A stretch of DNA of 64,000 bases from Paraburkholderia nodosa DSM 21604 (GCF_000519185.1 NZ_JAFA01000047.1:1-64000); one strand, 5' to 3'; shown: positions 17,253 to 26,234, numbered from the stretch's first letter. Notes: a model not told the origin generated them from the letters alone. Made by a program: numbers and translations.

Positions 17253-19493
17253 ATGGTCATCCACGTCCTTCTCCTGAGCGGCTTTCTGCTGGCGAGTATC
17301 GCCCTCGTCCAGGCGGTGAGCCTGCGCTGGGCGATTTCCGAATCGGTCTTGCTCGCCGCGTGGGGTTTCACGCTGGGCGGCATCTATCTCGTGAGCGGCG
17401 AGGCCTGGCCCACGCTCGCCGCTAACTTCGTGATGCCCGCGCTTGCGCCTCGGCTGCCGCCCGAGGCTTACCTGTGGATCTTCCTGCCGCCGCTGCTGTT
17501 CCAGGCCGCGCTCAGCGTGAACGTGCGCGAGATGCTCGGCGACGCGGCGCCCATTCTGCTGCTTGCCGTGGTGGCCGTGTTCGTTGCGACCGGCATGGTG
17601 GGCGGCGCAGTCCGGCTCACAGGTCTCGGTCCGCTCGCCGACGGCCTCCTGCTCGGCGCGATGATCGCGACGACCGACCCTTCCGCCGTGCTCGCCGTGT
17701 TTCGTGAAGTGGGCGCGCCCGAGCGGCTCGTGCGCCTCGTGGAAGGCGAGAGCCTGCTCAACGACGCAGCTGCCATTGCGATTGCCAGCGTGCTGATCGC
17801 CGCGATCACGGGAGACGCCGCCAATGTCTCGGCAACGGCCGCGCTGCGCGCGCTCGGCATCGCGCTCGGCGGTGGGCTGCTGGTTGGCGCGCTGGCCGGG
17901 CGCGCGTTCGCGTGGCTCCTGCCGGCGCTGGGCGGCGAGGGTAAAGCCGAAATCTCGCTCAGTTTCGCGCTGCCGTATCCGCTCTATCTCCTCGCCGACC
18001 AGATGTTGCACGTCTCGGGCGTGGTGGCCGTGGTCGCGGCCGGGCTCGTCATTAGCGGTCTGGGAAGCACGCGCCTGTCGCCTGTCAACTGGAAGCATCT
18101 GCAACTAATCTGGGAACAGATTGCGGCCATGGCAGGCGCGGCGATCTTTCTGCTCGCGGCGATGCAGATTCCGGCCACGCTGCGCAACGCGCAGTGGATC
18201 GACCTCATCGCGCTCGCCGTCGTGGTGGTGGCGGCGTTCGCGGCGCGCGTCGTCGTGGTGTTCGGCATGCTGCCGCTACTGAGCCGAATGCGGCTCACCG
18301 AGCCCGTGAGCGCCGCCTACAAGCTCGTGATCGCATGGGGTGGGTTGCGCGGCGCGGTGACGCTCGTGCTCGCGCTCGGCCTCGCGCAGGACACGGCGCT
18401 GCCCGATTCCACGCGCCGCTTCGTCGCGATTCTCGCGACTGGCTTCGTGCTCGTGAGCCTGATCGTGAACGGCACGTCGCTCAAGCTGCTGATCCGGCGG
18501 CTGCACCTCGATCTGCTTTCGCCCCAGGAGCAGGCGCTGCAGCAGAAGGCGGTGCAACTTTCGTCGATCGGTGTCTCCGAGCGCGTGCATATGGCGGCCC
18601 GCACCTTTCACATTCCCGATGCGATCGCCGACCAGGCCTGCCACACGTTCCGGCGCAGCGTCGACATGAGCGCGACGGCATTCGATTTCGAAGCGGCGCT
18701 GTCCGACCGCGAGCGTCTCGTCATCGGCCTCGTGACCCTCGCGGCGAAGGAGCGCGATCTCATTCCGCAGTATGGCAGCGGCATCATTACGATCCGCAAT
18801 CTCGACGCCATGATGCGCAACACCGACGCCATGATCGAAGAGGCGCGCGTGGGCGGGCGCCTCGGTTATCAGCGCGCCGCCGCAAAAATACTCGCGGATA
18901 CGATCGAGATGCGGGTCGCGCGCCTGCTTTATCGCTGGCTGCGCGTGCGGCAGCCGTATGGCGACGCGCTTGCCGATCGCTTCGAACTCCTGATGTGTCG
19001 CCGGGTGGTGCTGCATCAGCTGATCGTCTTCAACGACCGCAGCCTCACGCCGCTGCTGGGCGAGCGTCTCGCGGCGCTGCTCAAGACGATACTCAAGGCG
19101 CGTATCGCGACGGCCGAGCATGGACTGGCGGACGTGCGCCGTTGCTTCGGCCACGCTTCGGACGTGCTCGAGCGGCGCATGCTGCTGCTCTACGCGCTGC
19201 GCGAAGGGCGCGAACGCGTGCAGGCCATGTACGAGGACCGCTCGATTTCGAAGGAGATCTACGATTCGATCCGGCGCGAGCTGGACGCCGCGTGGAAGCT
19301 CGCGGTGCCGCGGGCGCATCCGGATCTCGTGCCGGGCGAGGCACAGGCGAAGGAGATTCATACGCGCATCGACGCTTTGAGCGTTGGCGGCGCCGAAGCG
19401 CAACCGGCGCCCTCAACACCCATAGCGGCGCACACCGACACCGCCGCGCAGGTGAAAAACACCGCCGCCCAAGCACAGAGGCCGTCGCCATGA
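17253..19493 (+). CDS. CPA1-type Na+/H+ antiporter with long cytosolic tail
   Basis: This 746-residue protein has about 12 membrane helices in the first 410 residues and a hydrophilic, helical C-terminal part of about 330 residues. The ion-binding Asn-Asp pair typical of CPA1 exchangers lies in ESLLNDAAAIAIAS, and ATTDPSAVLAVF is the usual helix-4/5 region. It should exchange cytoplasmic Na+ (or K+) for protons. The gene starts 12 nt after lutC; a TTG at 17244 is also possible. Its stop overlaps the next gene in ATGA. Cotranscription with lutABC suggests pH or ion balance during lactate use, which is inference. Confidence 0.9.
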   Translation: MVIHVLLLSGFLLASIALVQAVSLRWAISESVLLAAWGFTLGGIYLVSGEAWPTLAANFVMPALAPRLPPEAYLWIFLPPLLFQAALSVNVREMLGDAAPILLLAVVAVFVATGMVGGAVRLTGLGPLADGLLLGAMIATTDPSAVLAVFREVGAPERLVRLVEGESLLNDAAAIAIASVLIAAITGDAANVSATAALRALGIALGGGLLVGALAGRAFAWLLPALGGEGKAEISLSFALPYPLYLLADQMLHVSGVVAVVAAGLVISGLGSTRLSPVNWKHLQLIWEQIAAMAGAAIFLLAAMQIPATLRNAQWIDLIALAVVVVAAFAARVVVVFGMLPLLSRMRLTEPVSAAYKLVIAWGGLRGAVTLVLALGLAQDTALPDSTRRFVAILATGFVLVSLIVNGTSLKLLIRRLHLDLLSPQEQALQQKAVQLSSIGVSERVHMAARTFHIPDAIADQACHTFRRSVDMSATAFDFEAALSDRERLVIGLVTLAAKERDLIPQYGSGIITIRNLDAMMRNTDAMIEEARVGGRLGYQRAAAKILADTIEMRVARLLYRWLRVRQPYGDALADRFELLMCRRVVLHQLIVFNDRSLTPLLGERLAALLKTILKARIATAEHGLADVRRCFGHASDVLERRMLLLYALREGRERVQAMYEDRSISKEIYDSIRRELDAAWKLAVPRAHPDLVPGEAQAKEIHTRIDALSVGGAEAQPAPSTPIAAHTDTAAQVKNTAAQAQRPSP

Positions 19494-20296
19494 CAGAAAT
19501 CCAGTCGGCGTTGCTCGTGTTCGCGCTGCTGCTCGGCGGCACGGGCCTTGGCGTGCTGTTGCGGCCGTTATTGCCCGAGGAGCATCGCAAGCATGAAACC
19601 GTGCAGCTCGTGCAACTCGTGATCGGCATGCTGGTGACGTTCGCGGCGCTCGTGCTGAGCCTGCTCACCGCGTCCGCGAAATCGAGCTTCGATACGGCGA
19701 CCAACGACATGCGCGCCTACGCCGCCGACCTGATCCAGCTCGATCAACGCCTGCGCGAATACGGCCCCGACGCGGCCGCGGCGCGCACCTTGCTGCGCGC
19801 CTATACCGCAAGCGCCATCGCCTCGACCTGGACGCAGGAAAAGGCGCCGCCGGGCAACTACTATCCGCATGATCCGGGCGTCGGCAACGACGAACTCGAA
19901 AGCCGGCCGCTCGGTGCGCTGCTCGACTCGGTCGGGCACGAAATCGAAACGCTCGCGCCAGGCGATGCGTACCACCAGGCGCTCGTGAGCCCGCTCTCGC
20001 AGATGTTCGATCGCGTGACCGATACGCGCTGGCGTCTCATCGAAGAGGCGCACGGCACGATTTCGCGGCCGTTCTTCACGATGCTCGCGCTCTGGCTGAT
20101 CCTGATCTTCCTGAGCTTCGGGCTCGTCGCGCCGCGTAACGCGCTGGCGATCGTGCTGATCGTGCTCGGCGCGGTGTCGATTTCGTCGGCGGTCTATGTG
20201 ATCGCCGATCTCGATACGCCGTTCACGGGGCAACTCGTGGTGCCGAGCGATTCGATGCGCGATGCGCTCGCGCACATGAACGTGCCGGCCACGTAG
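19490..20296 (+). CDS. DUF4239 (bestrophin-like) membrane protein
   Basis: This is a 268-residue protein with two N-terminal helices, a soluble helical middle (about 65-185, with ASAKSSFDTATNDMRAYAADL) and two C-terminal helices. This layout matches DUF4239, called bestrophin-like in public annotation; function is unknown. It is translationally coupled (ATGA) to the antiporter, so it may assist or regulate ion exchange. Confidence 0.85.
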   Translation: MTEIQSALLVFALLLGGTGLGVLLRPLLPEEHRKHETVQLVQLVIGMLVTFAALVLSLLTASAKSSFDTATNDMRAYAADLIQLDQRLREYGPDAAAARTLLRAYTASAIASTWTQEKAPPGNYYPHDPGVGNDELESRPLGALLDSVGHEIETLAPGDAYHQALVSPLSQMFDRVTDTRWRLIEEAHGTISRPFFTMLALWLILIFLSFGLVAPRNALAIVLIVLGAVSISSAVYVIADLDTPFTGQLVVPSDSMRDALAHMNVPAT

Positions 20297-20360
20297 CGAC
20301 GCGAGCGAGCCATTGCGCTAGACTCGCGCGACGTGACGCGTACAGGAAAGGAGGTTCGCA

Positions 20361-20804
20361 ATGTTGCGCAAGACGCTCAATGCTTCGCGGCTGCAGGAGG
20401 AAGTGCACCGGCGCGTCCACAAGCTCCAGGAGGTGGTCGACGACGGCGTGAAGATCGGCGTGCCGCGCCCTCAGCTGCAGGAGCCCGACCGCAGCGGCTG
20501 CAACTGGACGATGCAGCACTTTCATAACGCGGCTGGCTTCGAAGCGAGCGTGGCGCGTGTGCTGGAGCAGGTGCGGGCCGAGTACAACCTCCCACAGGCA
20601 CAGGATGAAGCCGTGGAGGTCGATGCCGGCGAGGCGGCCGACGCGCACGATCCGTTCGGCGGATCGAAACCCGCGCAGGCCGCGAACCCGTTTGGCGAGG
20701 CTAGGCCGTCGGGCAAGCAGGATCCTTTCGGCGATACCGCGCCCGCGAGTGAAGAAGCGCCGCCGGCTACGGGCAAGCGCCCCGCGAATCCGTTCGGCGA
20801 TTGA
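20361..20804 (+). CDS. hypothetical protein with repeated NPFG/DPFG motifs
   Basis: This is a 147-residue soluble protein not assigned to a known family. Residues 1-85 look folded and basic (MLRKTLNASRLQEEV... with VGVPRPQLQEPD-like text and a CNWTMQHF segment). The tail from about 95 is disordered and has four copies of a short motif: DPFGG, NPFGE, DPFGD and a terminal NPFGD, spaced by 14 to 20 Ala/Pro/Lys-rich residues. AGGAGG-like AAGGAGG lies a few bases before the ATG, supporting translation. It sits between the DUF4239 gene and a convergent NYN-domain gene. Confidence 0.75.
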   Translation: MLRKTLNASRLQEEVHRRVHKLQEVVDDGVKIGVPRPQLQEPDRSGCNWTMQHFHNAAGFEASVARVLEQVRAEYNLPQAQDEAVEVDAGEAADAHDPFGGSKPAQAANPFGEARPSGKQDPFGDTAPASEEAPPATGKRPANPFGD

Positions 20805-20853
20805 CCGATGCGCCGCGCGCCGCCCACTGCGAGCGGCGCGTGTGGCGCAATAT

Positions 20854-22230
20854 TCAGCTTTCTTCCGCAGCGGCCTTGCTGCGCGCGCGGCGCGCACGCG
20901 ACGGTGCCTTCTTTGCAGCGGGCTCGGCCGGCGCAACGGCAGCGCTCGGCGGTTCGTCCGCGGCGCTGGCCGGTGTTTCGGCGGCTTTCTTCGAGGTCTT
21001 CTTGCGCGCGGGGCTCTTGCGGGCCGGCGTCTTGCGCGCTCGCGCAGGGGTGGGCGCGGCGGGCTCGACATCGGCAGCCGGCTCGGGCGCCGCATGTGCC
21101 ACGTATGTCTCTTGCGGCGCGTGGGTGCTCCCGTTCGCGTCGTATGGCTCGGCGGAGAAGGGCGGCGCGGCTTCGTGCCGATGCGCTGCGTGCGCGAGCG
21201 CCTCGTCAGGCTCGAACGGAATTTCGCCCTGCGCCTCGACCGGTTGCTCCACTGCCGTTTCGCGCGTGCCCGCTGCGCCGCCGCGGCCATTGCGACGGCC
21301 CTTGCGTCTGCCGCGCGGCTCCTCGGCACGCGCCCCCGTGTTTTCCGGCGCTGACACGCTGGCGGCGGCAGCCGCGAGCGGGGGCGGGTTCAGTCGCGAA
21401 ACCCACGTCCCCGACTTGTCGTCGCGGCCCACTTCGAGCAGGCCGCGCGACTGCGCCTCTTCGAGCAGATTGCCGAACGCGCGGAAGCCGTAGCGCGTCT
21501 CGTTGAAGTCAGGCCGGCGGCGCTTGATGGCGCTCTTGAGCACGGAAGCCCAGATCTTGCCGCTTTCGCCACGCTCCAGCACGAGCGCGTCGAGCGTTTC
21601 GATCGCAAAGGCAACGGCTTTCGACTTGCGCTCGTCACCGTCCTGCTTGGGCTGGCGCTCCTCGCCGCCCTGGCGTTTCGCGCCGCCGGCGTCCTTGCTC
21701 TTGCCCTTGCCATGCGCGTGCTGATCGCGCACGAGGTCGCGCACCAGATCGTCATAGAAGATGAATTCGTCGCAATTGGCGACGAGCAGGTCGGAGGTGG
21801 AGTCCTTCACGCCCACGCCGATCACCTTCTTGGCGTTTTCGCGCAGCTTCGAGACGAGCGGCGAAAAGTCGGAGTCGCCGCTCACGATTACGAACGTGTC
21901 CACGTGCGACTTCGTGTAGCAGAGATCGAGCGCGTCCACGACGAGACGGATATCGGCCGAATTCTTGCCCGACTGGCGCACGTGCGGAATTTCGATCAGC
22001 TCGAAGCTCGCCTCGTGCATCGCGGCCTTGAAGCCCTTGTAGCGCTCCCAGTCGCAATAGGCCTTTTTCACGACGATGCTGCCCTTGAGCAAGAGCCGCT
22101 CCAGCACGGGCTGGATATCGAAGCGGTCGATCTTCGCGTCGCGCACGCCGAGCGCGACGTTCTCGAAGTCGCAGAACACCGCCATGCTGACGTTTTCCTG
22201 TGGGGAAGCCATGTGATTGATTCGTTCCAT
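20854..22230 (-). CDS. NYN domain / OST-HTH (LOTUS) protein
   Basis: This 458-residue protein has an N-terminal NYN (LabA/DUF88, PIN-like) domain in residues 15-165 with the acidic pattern FCDFEN (D21), NSADIRLVVD and IVSGDSDFSP (Asp pair), expected to bind metal and cut RNA. A second domain at about 205-275 (ETLDALVLERGE... RYGFRAFGNLLEEA) resembles OST-HTH/LOTUS, an RNA-binding winged helix. The last 170 residues are low-complexity Ala/Pro/Lys/Arg, ending in a run of KKAPSRARRARSKAA. The start is 22230 or the ATG at 22212; no strong ribosome binding site favours either. Target RNA is unknown. Confidence 0.88.
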   Translation of the reverse strand: MERINHMASPQENVSMAVFCDFENVALGVRDAKIDRFDIQPVLERLLLKGSIVVKKAYCDWERYKGFKAAMHEASFELIEIPHVRQSGKNSADIRLVVDALDLCYTKSHVDTFVIVSGDSDFSPLVSKLRENAKKVIGVGVKDSTSDLLVANCDEFIFYDDLVRDLVRDQHAHGKGKSKDAGGAKRQGGEERQPKQDGDERKSKAVAFAIETLDALVLERGESGKIWASVLKSAIKRRRPDFNETRYGFRAFGNLLEEAQSRGLLEVGRDDKSGTWVSRLNPPPLAAAAASVSAPENTGARAEEPRGRRKGRRNGRGGAAGTRETAVEQPVEAQGEIPFEPDEALAHAAHRHEAAPPFSAEPYDANGSTHAPQETYVAHAAPEPAADVEPAAPTPARARKTPARKSPARKKTSKKAAETPASAADEPPSAAVAPAEPAAKKAPSRARRARSKAAAEES

Positions 22231-22518
22231 CTACCGTGTGAATTCACATGATAGCCGGTTGCACCGCGGCGGGCGGGGAATCGCGATGGCGGTGCCTCGC
22301 CGCGCGCGCCTGTTGGTTGTGTGCGCAAGCATGGTTCTTTGGAACGATTTTCGAACGTGCGGTCGTAAAACCCCCTTTATTCATGTAAGCGTCACAAAGG
22401 CTTCGTAAGCTTGCGCCGCCCTGACATTGCACATCGACAGGGCACAAAAAGCCGCAAGCGCTCCCAAGCCCCATAGCGGCAAAAAACCAAAAACGACTCG
22501 ACACACAGAGGACCTCCC
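22231..22518. promoter_or_regulatory. divergent promoter region, NYN gene / phosphoesterase
   Basis: This 288-bp region has no supported ORF. It has an AT-rich part around 22370-22400 and a GCCCTG...CAGGGC inverted repeat near 22424-22444. A weak direct repeat resembles a Pho box but is too degenerate to call. Confidence 0.35.
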
Positions 22519-23826
22519 ATGGCTGTTCGCTTCACCGGCAAGATCGGCGCGCGCTTTTCTGCGTCGATTGCCTCCATCTTCGCTGCGCTGTTCGTTTCGC
22601 TCTTCGTGAGCGCGTGCGGCCCGTCGGTCAGTAGCCCGTCGACGGCCGGCACCGTGCAGGCAATCAAGCACGTCTTTATCATCACGCTCGAAAACGAAAA
22701 CTACACGACGACGTTCGGCGCGAACACGAAGGCACCGTATCTCGCGACCACGCTCGCCGGACAGGGCGCGCTGGTGCAGCAGTACTACGGCACGGGTCAC
22801 GTGAGCCTCGACAACTACATCTCGATGATCAGCGGCCAGGCGCCCACGCTGCAGACCGACAACGACTGCACGACCTATGAGGATTTCACGCTCACGGGCA
22901 CGACCCCGGACGGCCAGGCGATCGGCACGGGCTGTGTGTATCCGGCCAGCGTGAAAACGATTGCGGATCAACTCACGGCGGCCAGGCTCACGTGGAAGGG
23001 CTATGAAGGCGACATGGGCAACGACCCGGCGCGCGAGGCGGCCACGTGCGGCCACCCGACGCTGGGCACCACGGACCTGACGAACACCCAGGAAGCGCCG
23101 AACGCGACGACGCCGGCTGGCGACTCGTACGCCACACGCCACAACCCGTTCATGTACTTCCACTCGATCATCGACTCGCCGGACTGCGAGAAGAACGTGG
23201 TGAATCTGAACCAGCTCACGACCGACCTGCAGCAAGTGTCGACCACGGCGAACTTCAACCTGATTACGCCGAGCACCTGCGACGACGGCCATGACTCGCC
23301 GTGCGCGAACGGCGCGACGGGCGGCCTCGTTTCGGCGGATGCGTTCCTACAAAAGTGGGTGCCCATCATCACGGCGTCGCCGGCGTTCAAGCAGGACGGT
23401 CTGCTCATCATCAACTTCGACGAAAGCAGCTACGCGTCGGTGACGATGCCCAACACGAGCGAAGTGGACTTCACGTTCTCGGGCACCACCTGCTGCAGCC
23501 AGCAGCCGGGTCCGAACCTCGGTGCGTTCCCGCAAAGCGCGAAGATGGGCACGGTGCCCGCGGCGTATCTGTCGAGCCTCGGCATCAGCGCAACGGGCCT
23601 CACGGGCAACATCGACCTCGTGCTTGCCAAGCAAAGCTACGGCGGCGACCGCACGGGTGCGGTGATGATCTCGAAGTACATCAAGCCGGGCACGGTTTCG
23701 ACGGTGCAATACAACCACTATTCGATGCTCAAGAGCATCGAAGACATCTTCGGCCTTGGCTACCTCGGCTACGCAGGCCAGTCTGGTCTCGCGGGCTTCG
23801 GCAAGGATATCTTCACGAGCCTCTAA
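22519..23826 (+). CDS. secreted phosphoesterase family lipoprotein (acid phosphatase/phospholipase C-like)
   Basis: This is a 435-residue protein of the phosphoesterase family (PF04185), which includes acid phosphatase AcpA and phospholipase C. A signal peptide ends in FVSAC at C33, a lipobox, so it is probably a lipoprotein of the envelope. Catalytic-type text is HVFIITLENENYTTTFG, GTGHVSLDNYISMISGQ, the middle YFHSIIDSPDC and the C-terminal NFDESS plus QYNHYSMLKSIEDIFGL with paired His. Several cysteines suggest disulfides. It is followed after 4 nt by a di-haem peroxidase gene, with which it is probably cotranscribed. Confidence 0.9.
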   Translation: MAVRFTGKIGARFSASIASIFAALFVSLFVSACGPSVSSPSTAGTVQAIKHVFIITLENENYTTTFGANTKAPYLATTLAGQGALVQQYYGTGHVSLDNYISMISGQAPTLQTDNDCTTYEDFTLTGTTPDGQAIGTGCVYPASVKTIADQLTAARLTWKGYEGDMGNDPAREAATCGHPTLGTTDLTNTQEAPNATTPAGDSYATRHNPFMYFHSIIDSPDCEKNVVNLNQLTTDLQQVSTTANFNLITPSTCDDGHDSPCANGATGGLVSADAFLQKWVPIITASPAFKQDGLLIINFDESSYASVTMPNTSEVDFTFSGTTCCSQQPGPNLGAFPQSAKMGTVPAAYLSSLGISATGLTGNIDLVLAKQSYGGDRTGAVMISKYIKPGTVSTVQYNHYSMLKSIEDIFGLGYLGYAGQSGLAGFGKDIFTSL

Positions 23827-23830
23827 GCCG

Positions 23831-25189
23831 ATGACCGTTCTTTTCGCAAGCCACACGGCGCGCCGCGCCGTGACCGCTGCGCTCGCCGCCACCGCTGCCG
23901 CGGTGGCGGTGTTTGGCGTATCAGAGGCGCACGCGGCGGATGCGGCGGATGCGGCGGATGCGGCGGATGCGGCGCAGCCTGTCGCCGTGGCCACTGCCAA
24001 GCAAGCTGCCCAGAGCGTTCCCTATAGCGACGTCGCGGCGCTCGGCAAGCTGATCTTCAACGACCCGGCGCTCTCGGCCTCGGGGCGCATGTCGTGCGCG
24101 AGCTGCCATAGTCCCGCGCATGCCTACGGTCCGCCCAACGGCCTCGCCGCGCAGTTCGGCGGGCCCGACCTGCGTTCGCAGGGCACGCGCGCGGTGCCCA
24201 CGCTCGCCTACGTGCTCAACCGCACGCCGGTGTGGACGCACGTGCAGGCCGCGAGCATCTACGAGCGCCTGACCGATGCGGATAGCCCGCCGTCCGGCGG
24301 CTTCGCCTGGGATGGGCGCTTCAACACGCTGCACGACCAGGCGCTGTTCCCGCTTTTCAACGCGAACGAAATGGCGAATCGCGATGCGGGCGACGTGGTG
24401 GCGAAGCTCGAGCGCGCGCCCTACGCGGCGCGTTTCAAACAGGTGTTCGGCGAGACGATTTTTGTCTCGAAGGACACGGCGCTGCGCCAGGCGATGGCCG
24501 CCGTCGAGCGCTACGAACTCGAGGACCCGGGCTTCCGTCCTTACACGAGCAAGTTCGACGCGTATCTCGACGGCCGGGCGCAACTCACTGCGAGCGAGAT
24601 GCGCGGCAAGAAGCTGTTCGACGATCCGAACAGCGGCAACTGCGCGTCATGCCACATCGACCAGCCAGGCGCGAACGGCGCGCATCCGCTATTTACCGAC
24701 TTCCAGTTCGAGGCGCTCGGCGTGCCGCGCAATCCGGAACTGCGCGCGAACCGCGATCCGAAGTACTACGACGAAGGCCTGTGCGGCCCGATTCGCACGG
24801 ACGCGGCGAAGAATCGCCTGTACTGCGGGCTCTTCAAGACGCCGACGCTGCGCAACGTCGCTACGCGCCAGGTGTTCTTCCACAACGGGCGCTTCCATAC
24901 GCTGCGCGACGCGCTGCGCTTCTACGTGGAGCGCGACACGAACCCGGCGAAGTGGTATTCGAAGGACGCGCACGGCCGTGTGGTGAAGTTCGACGATCTG
25001 CCGCCCGAACTGCGTGCCAACATCGACACCGTGGACGAGCCGCTCACGCGCAAGGCGGGCGAGCGCCCGGCGTGGAACGCACGCGATATCGACGACGTGA
25101 TCGCCTTCCTGAAGACGTTGAACGACGGCTATCTGCCCGCGCCAACGAAGCCGTCCGCCCCCGCGCCGACCACGCTGACGAAGCGTTAA
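23831..25189 (+). CDS. di-haem cytochrome c peroxidase / MauG family protein
   Basis: This 452-residue periplasmic protein has a signal peptide ending near SEAHA. Two CxxCH haem sites are present: C89-A-S-C92-H93 and C271-A-S-C274-H275, as in bacterial cytochrome c peroxidases and MauG. The mature N-terminus is an ADA tripeptide repeat encoded by a 9-bp tandem DNA repeat. It could reduce H2O2 or oxidise a partner protein. Its stop codon and that of the convergent IclR gene overlap in the shared TTAA at 25186-25189. Confidence 0.92.
   Translation: MTVLFASHTARRAVTAALAATAAAVAVFGVSEAHAADAADAADAADAAQPVAVATAKQAAQSVPYSDVAALGKLIFNDPALSASGRMSCASCHSPAHAYGPPNGLAAQFGGPDLRSQGTRAVPTLAYVLNRTPVWTHVQAASIYERLTDADSPPSGGFAWDGRFNTLHDQALFPLFNANEMANRDAGDVVAKLERAPYAARFKQVFGETIFVSKDTALRQAMAAVERYELEDPGFRPYTSKFDAYLDGRAQLTASEMRGKKLFDDPNSGNCASCHIDQPGANGAHPLFTDFQFEALGVPRNPELRANRDPKYYDEGLCGPIRTDAAKNRLYCGLFKTPTLRNVATRQVFFHNGRFHTLRDALRFYVERDTNPAKWYSKDAHGRVVKFDDLPPELRANIDTVDEPLTRKAGERPAWNARDIDDVIAFLKTLNDGYLPAPTKPSAPAPTTLTKR
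23933..23974 (+). repeat. 9-bp tandem repeat in the peroxidase gene
   Basis: Four perfect copies of gcggcggat plus a partial fifth encode the ADA repeats just after the signal peptide. The unit is a multiple of three, so copy number changes would alter length without a frameshift. Confidence 0.9.
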
Positions 25190-26070
25190 GCGCCGCGCGC
25201 CACGTAGCCGAGGAGGGCGCTCACGGCGTCCGCTTCGCGGCGTACGGCGCGCCCGTTCGGGCCCTCGGGCGTGGCGTCGAAGCCGCCCGTGGCGCCCAGC
25301 GCCGTGAGCACGCCGCAGAGCTTGCCGGTGTGATCGAAGAGCGGCGCCGACACGGCGCTGATGCCCTTGAGATTCGTGTCGCGCACGCTCGCGCAGCGCG
25401 CCGCCTGCACGTCGCGCCGCAGCGTGCCGATCGGGTCACTCGCATTCAGTTGCGCGCGCAACGAAGCGTCGGCATGCGAGAGTTCTTCCTGCGCTTGCGC
25501 GAGTACGCGCGTGTCGTCGAGCAGGCCGAGAAACACGCGGCCCGTGGACGACCATAGCAGCGACATCACCGAACCCACCCGCACGTTGACGGTCACGGGC
25601 AGCCCCGGCTCCTCGAAACGGATGATCGTGGGCCCCTTGTTGCCCATCACCGCGACGAACGACGTCACTTCGAGCGTCTCGCGCAGGCGCACGAGCGCGG
25701 GTTCCGCAATGCGCACTGGATCGGCCTGGCGCATGGCGGCCACGCCGATCATCATGGCCTCGACGCCGAGCAGATACTGCTGGGTGGTGGTGTCCTGCGC
25801 GACGAGGCCTTCCTCGATCAGGCTCACGAGATAGCGATGCACCTTCGCGGGGCTCTCGCCCACGCAGGCGGCGAGCCCCGAGAGGCTCGCGCGGCCGCCC
25901 AGGCGCGCGAGACCCTTGAGCACGGCCATGCCCGTTTGCGCGGATTGCACGCGCTGGCGGCGCTCGCGCGGTGCGGCTACGGCCTTGGTCTCTCTCGCGA
26001 CTTTGGGGGACGTCGAGGCTTCGGCGACTTTGGCCGCGGGGCGACGGGGGGTGGTTTTCCTGCTTTCCAT
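25186..26070 (-). CDS. IclR family transcriptional regulator
   Basis: This 294-residue regulator has a basic, disordered leader of about 40 residues, a winged helix-turn-helix at about 44-105 (LARLGGRASLSGLAACVGES, then KVHRYLVSLIEEGLV) and the C-terminal effector-binding IclR domain (KGISAVSAPLFDHTGKLCGVLTALG). It is divergent from the CYP116B P450 gene, and the gap between holds two palindromic repeats that suit a dimeric IclR regulator. It therefore probably controls the P450 run, either as repressor or activator. Confidence 0.92.
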   Translation of the reverse strand: MESRKTTPRRPAAKVAEASTSPKVARETKAVAAPRERRQRVQSAQTGMAVLKGLARLGGRASLSGLAACVGESPAKVHRYLVSLIEEGLVAQDTTTQQYLLGVEAMMIGVAAMRQADPVRIAEPALVRLRETLEVTSFVAVMGNKGPTIIRFEEPGLPVTVNVRVGSVMSLLWSSTGRVFLGLLDDTRVLAQAQEELSHADASLRAQLNASDPIGTLRRDVQAARCASVRDTNLKGISAVSAPLFDHTGKLCGVLTALGATGGFDATPEGPNGRAVRREADAVSALLGYVARGA

Positions 26071-26174
26071 GCTGGGCGGGGACGCTGGGGTATCGGTTGG
26101 GTTCAGGCGGATTTTAGGGCGCGTAGGGGCGGCGTGGTGCCTGCGGTGCTTGCAGGTTAACCCCTATCTCAGAA

Positions 26175-26209
26175 TTACGCAATGCGTACTAGAGTTACGC
26201 AAAACGTAA
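26175..26209. promoter_or_regulatory. tandem palindromic operators upstream of the P450 gene
   Basis: Two related palindromes lie 20 bp apart: TACGCA-A-TGCGTA (26176-26188) and TTACG-CAAAA-CGTAA (26195-26209). Both share the start TTACGCAA. The 20-bp phasing, close to two helical turns, fits two dimers on one face of the DNA. They are 26 bp upstream of the P450 start codon, so binding would overlap its promoter or early leader. Confidence 0.7.
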
Positions 26210-26234
26210 TGCACGCAGCATGCAGGAGAGGCCT

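Noticed and set aside
22375..22450. Pho box upstream of the phosphoesterase gene
   Set aside because: The repeats near GCGTCACAAAGGCTTCGTAAG differ too much from CTGTCAT repeats to call, although phosphate control would make sense.
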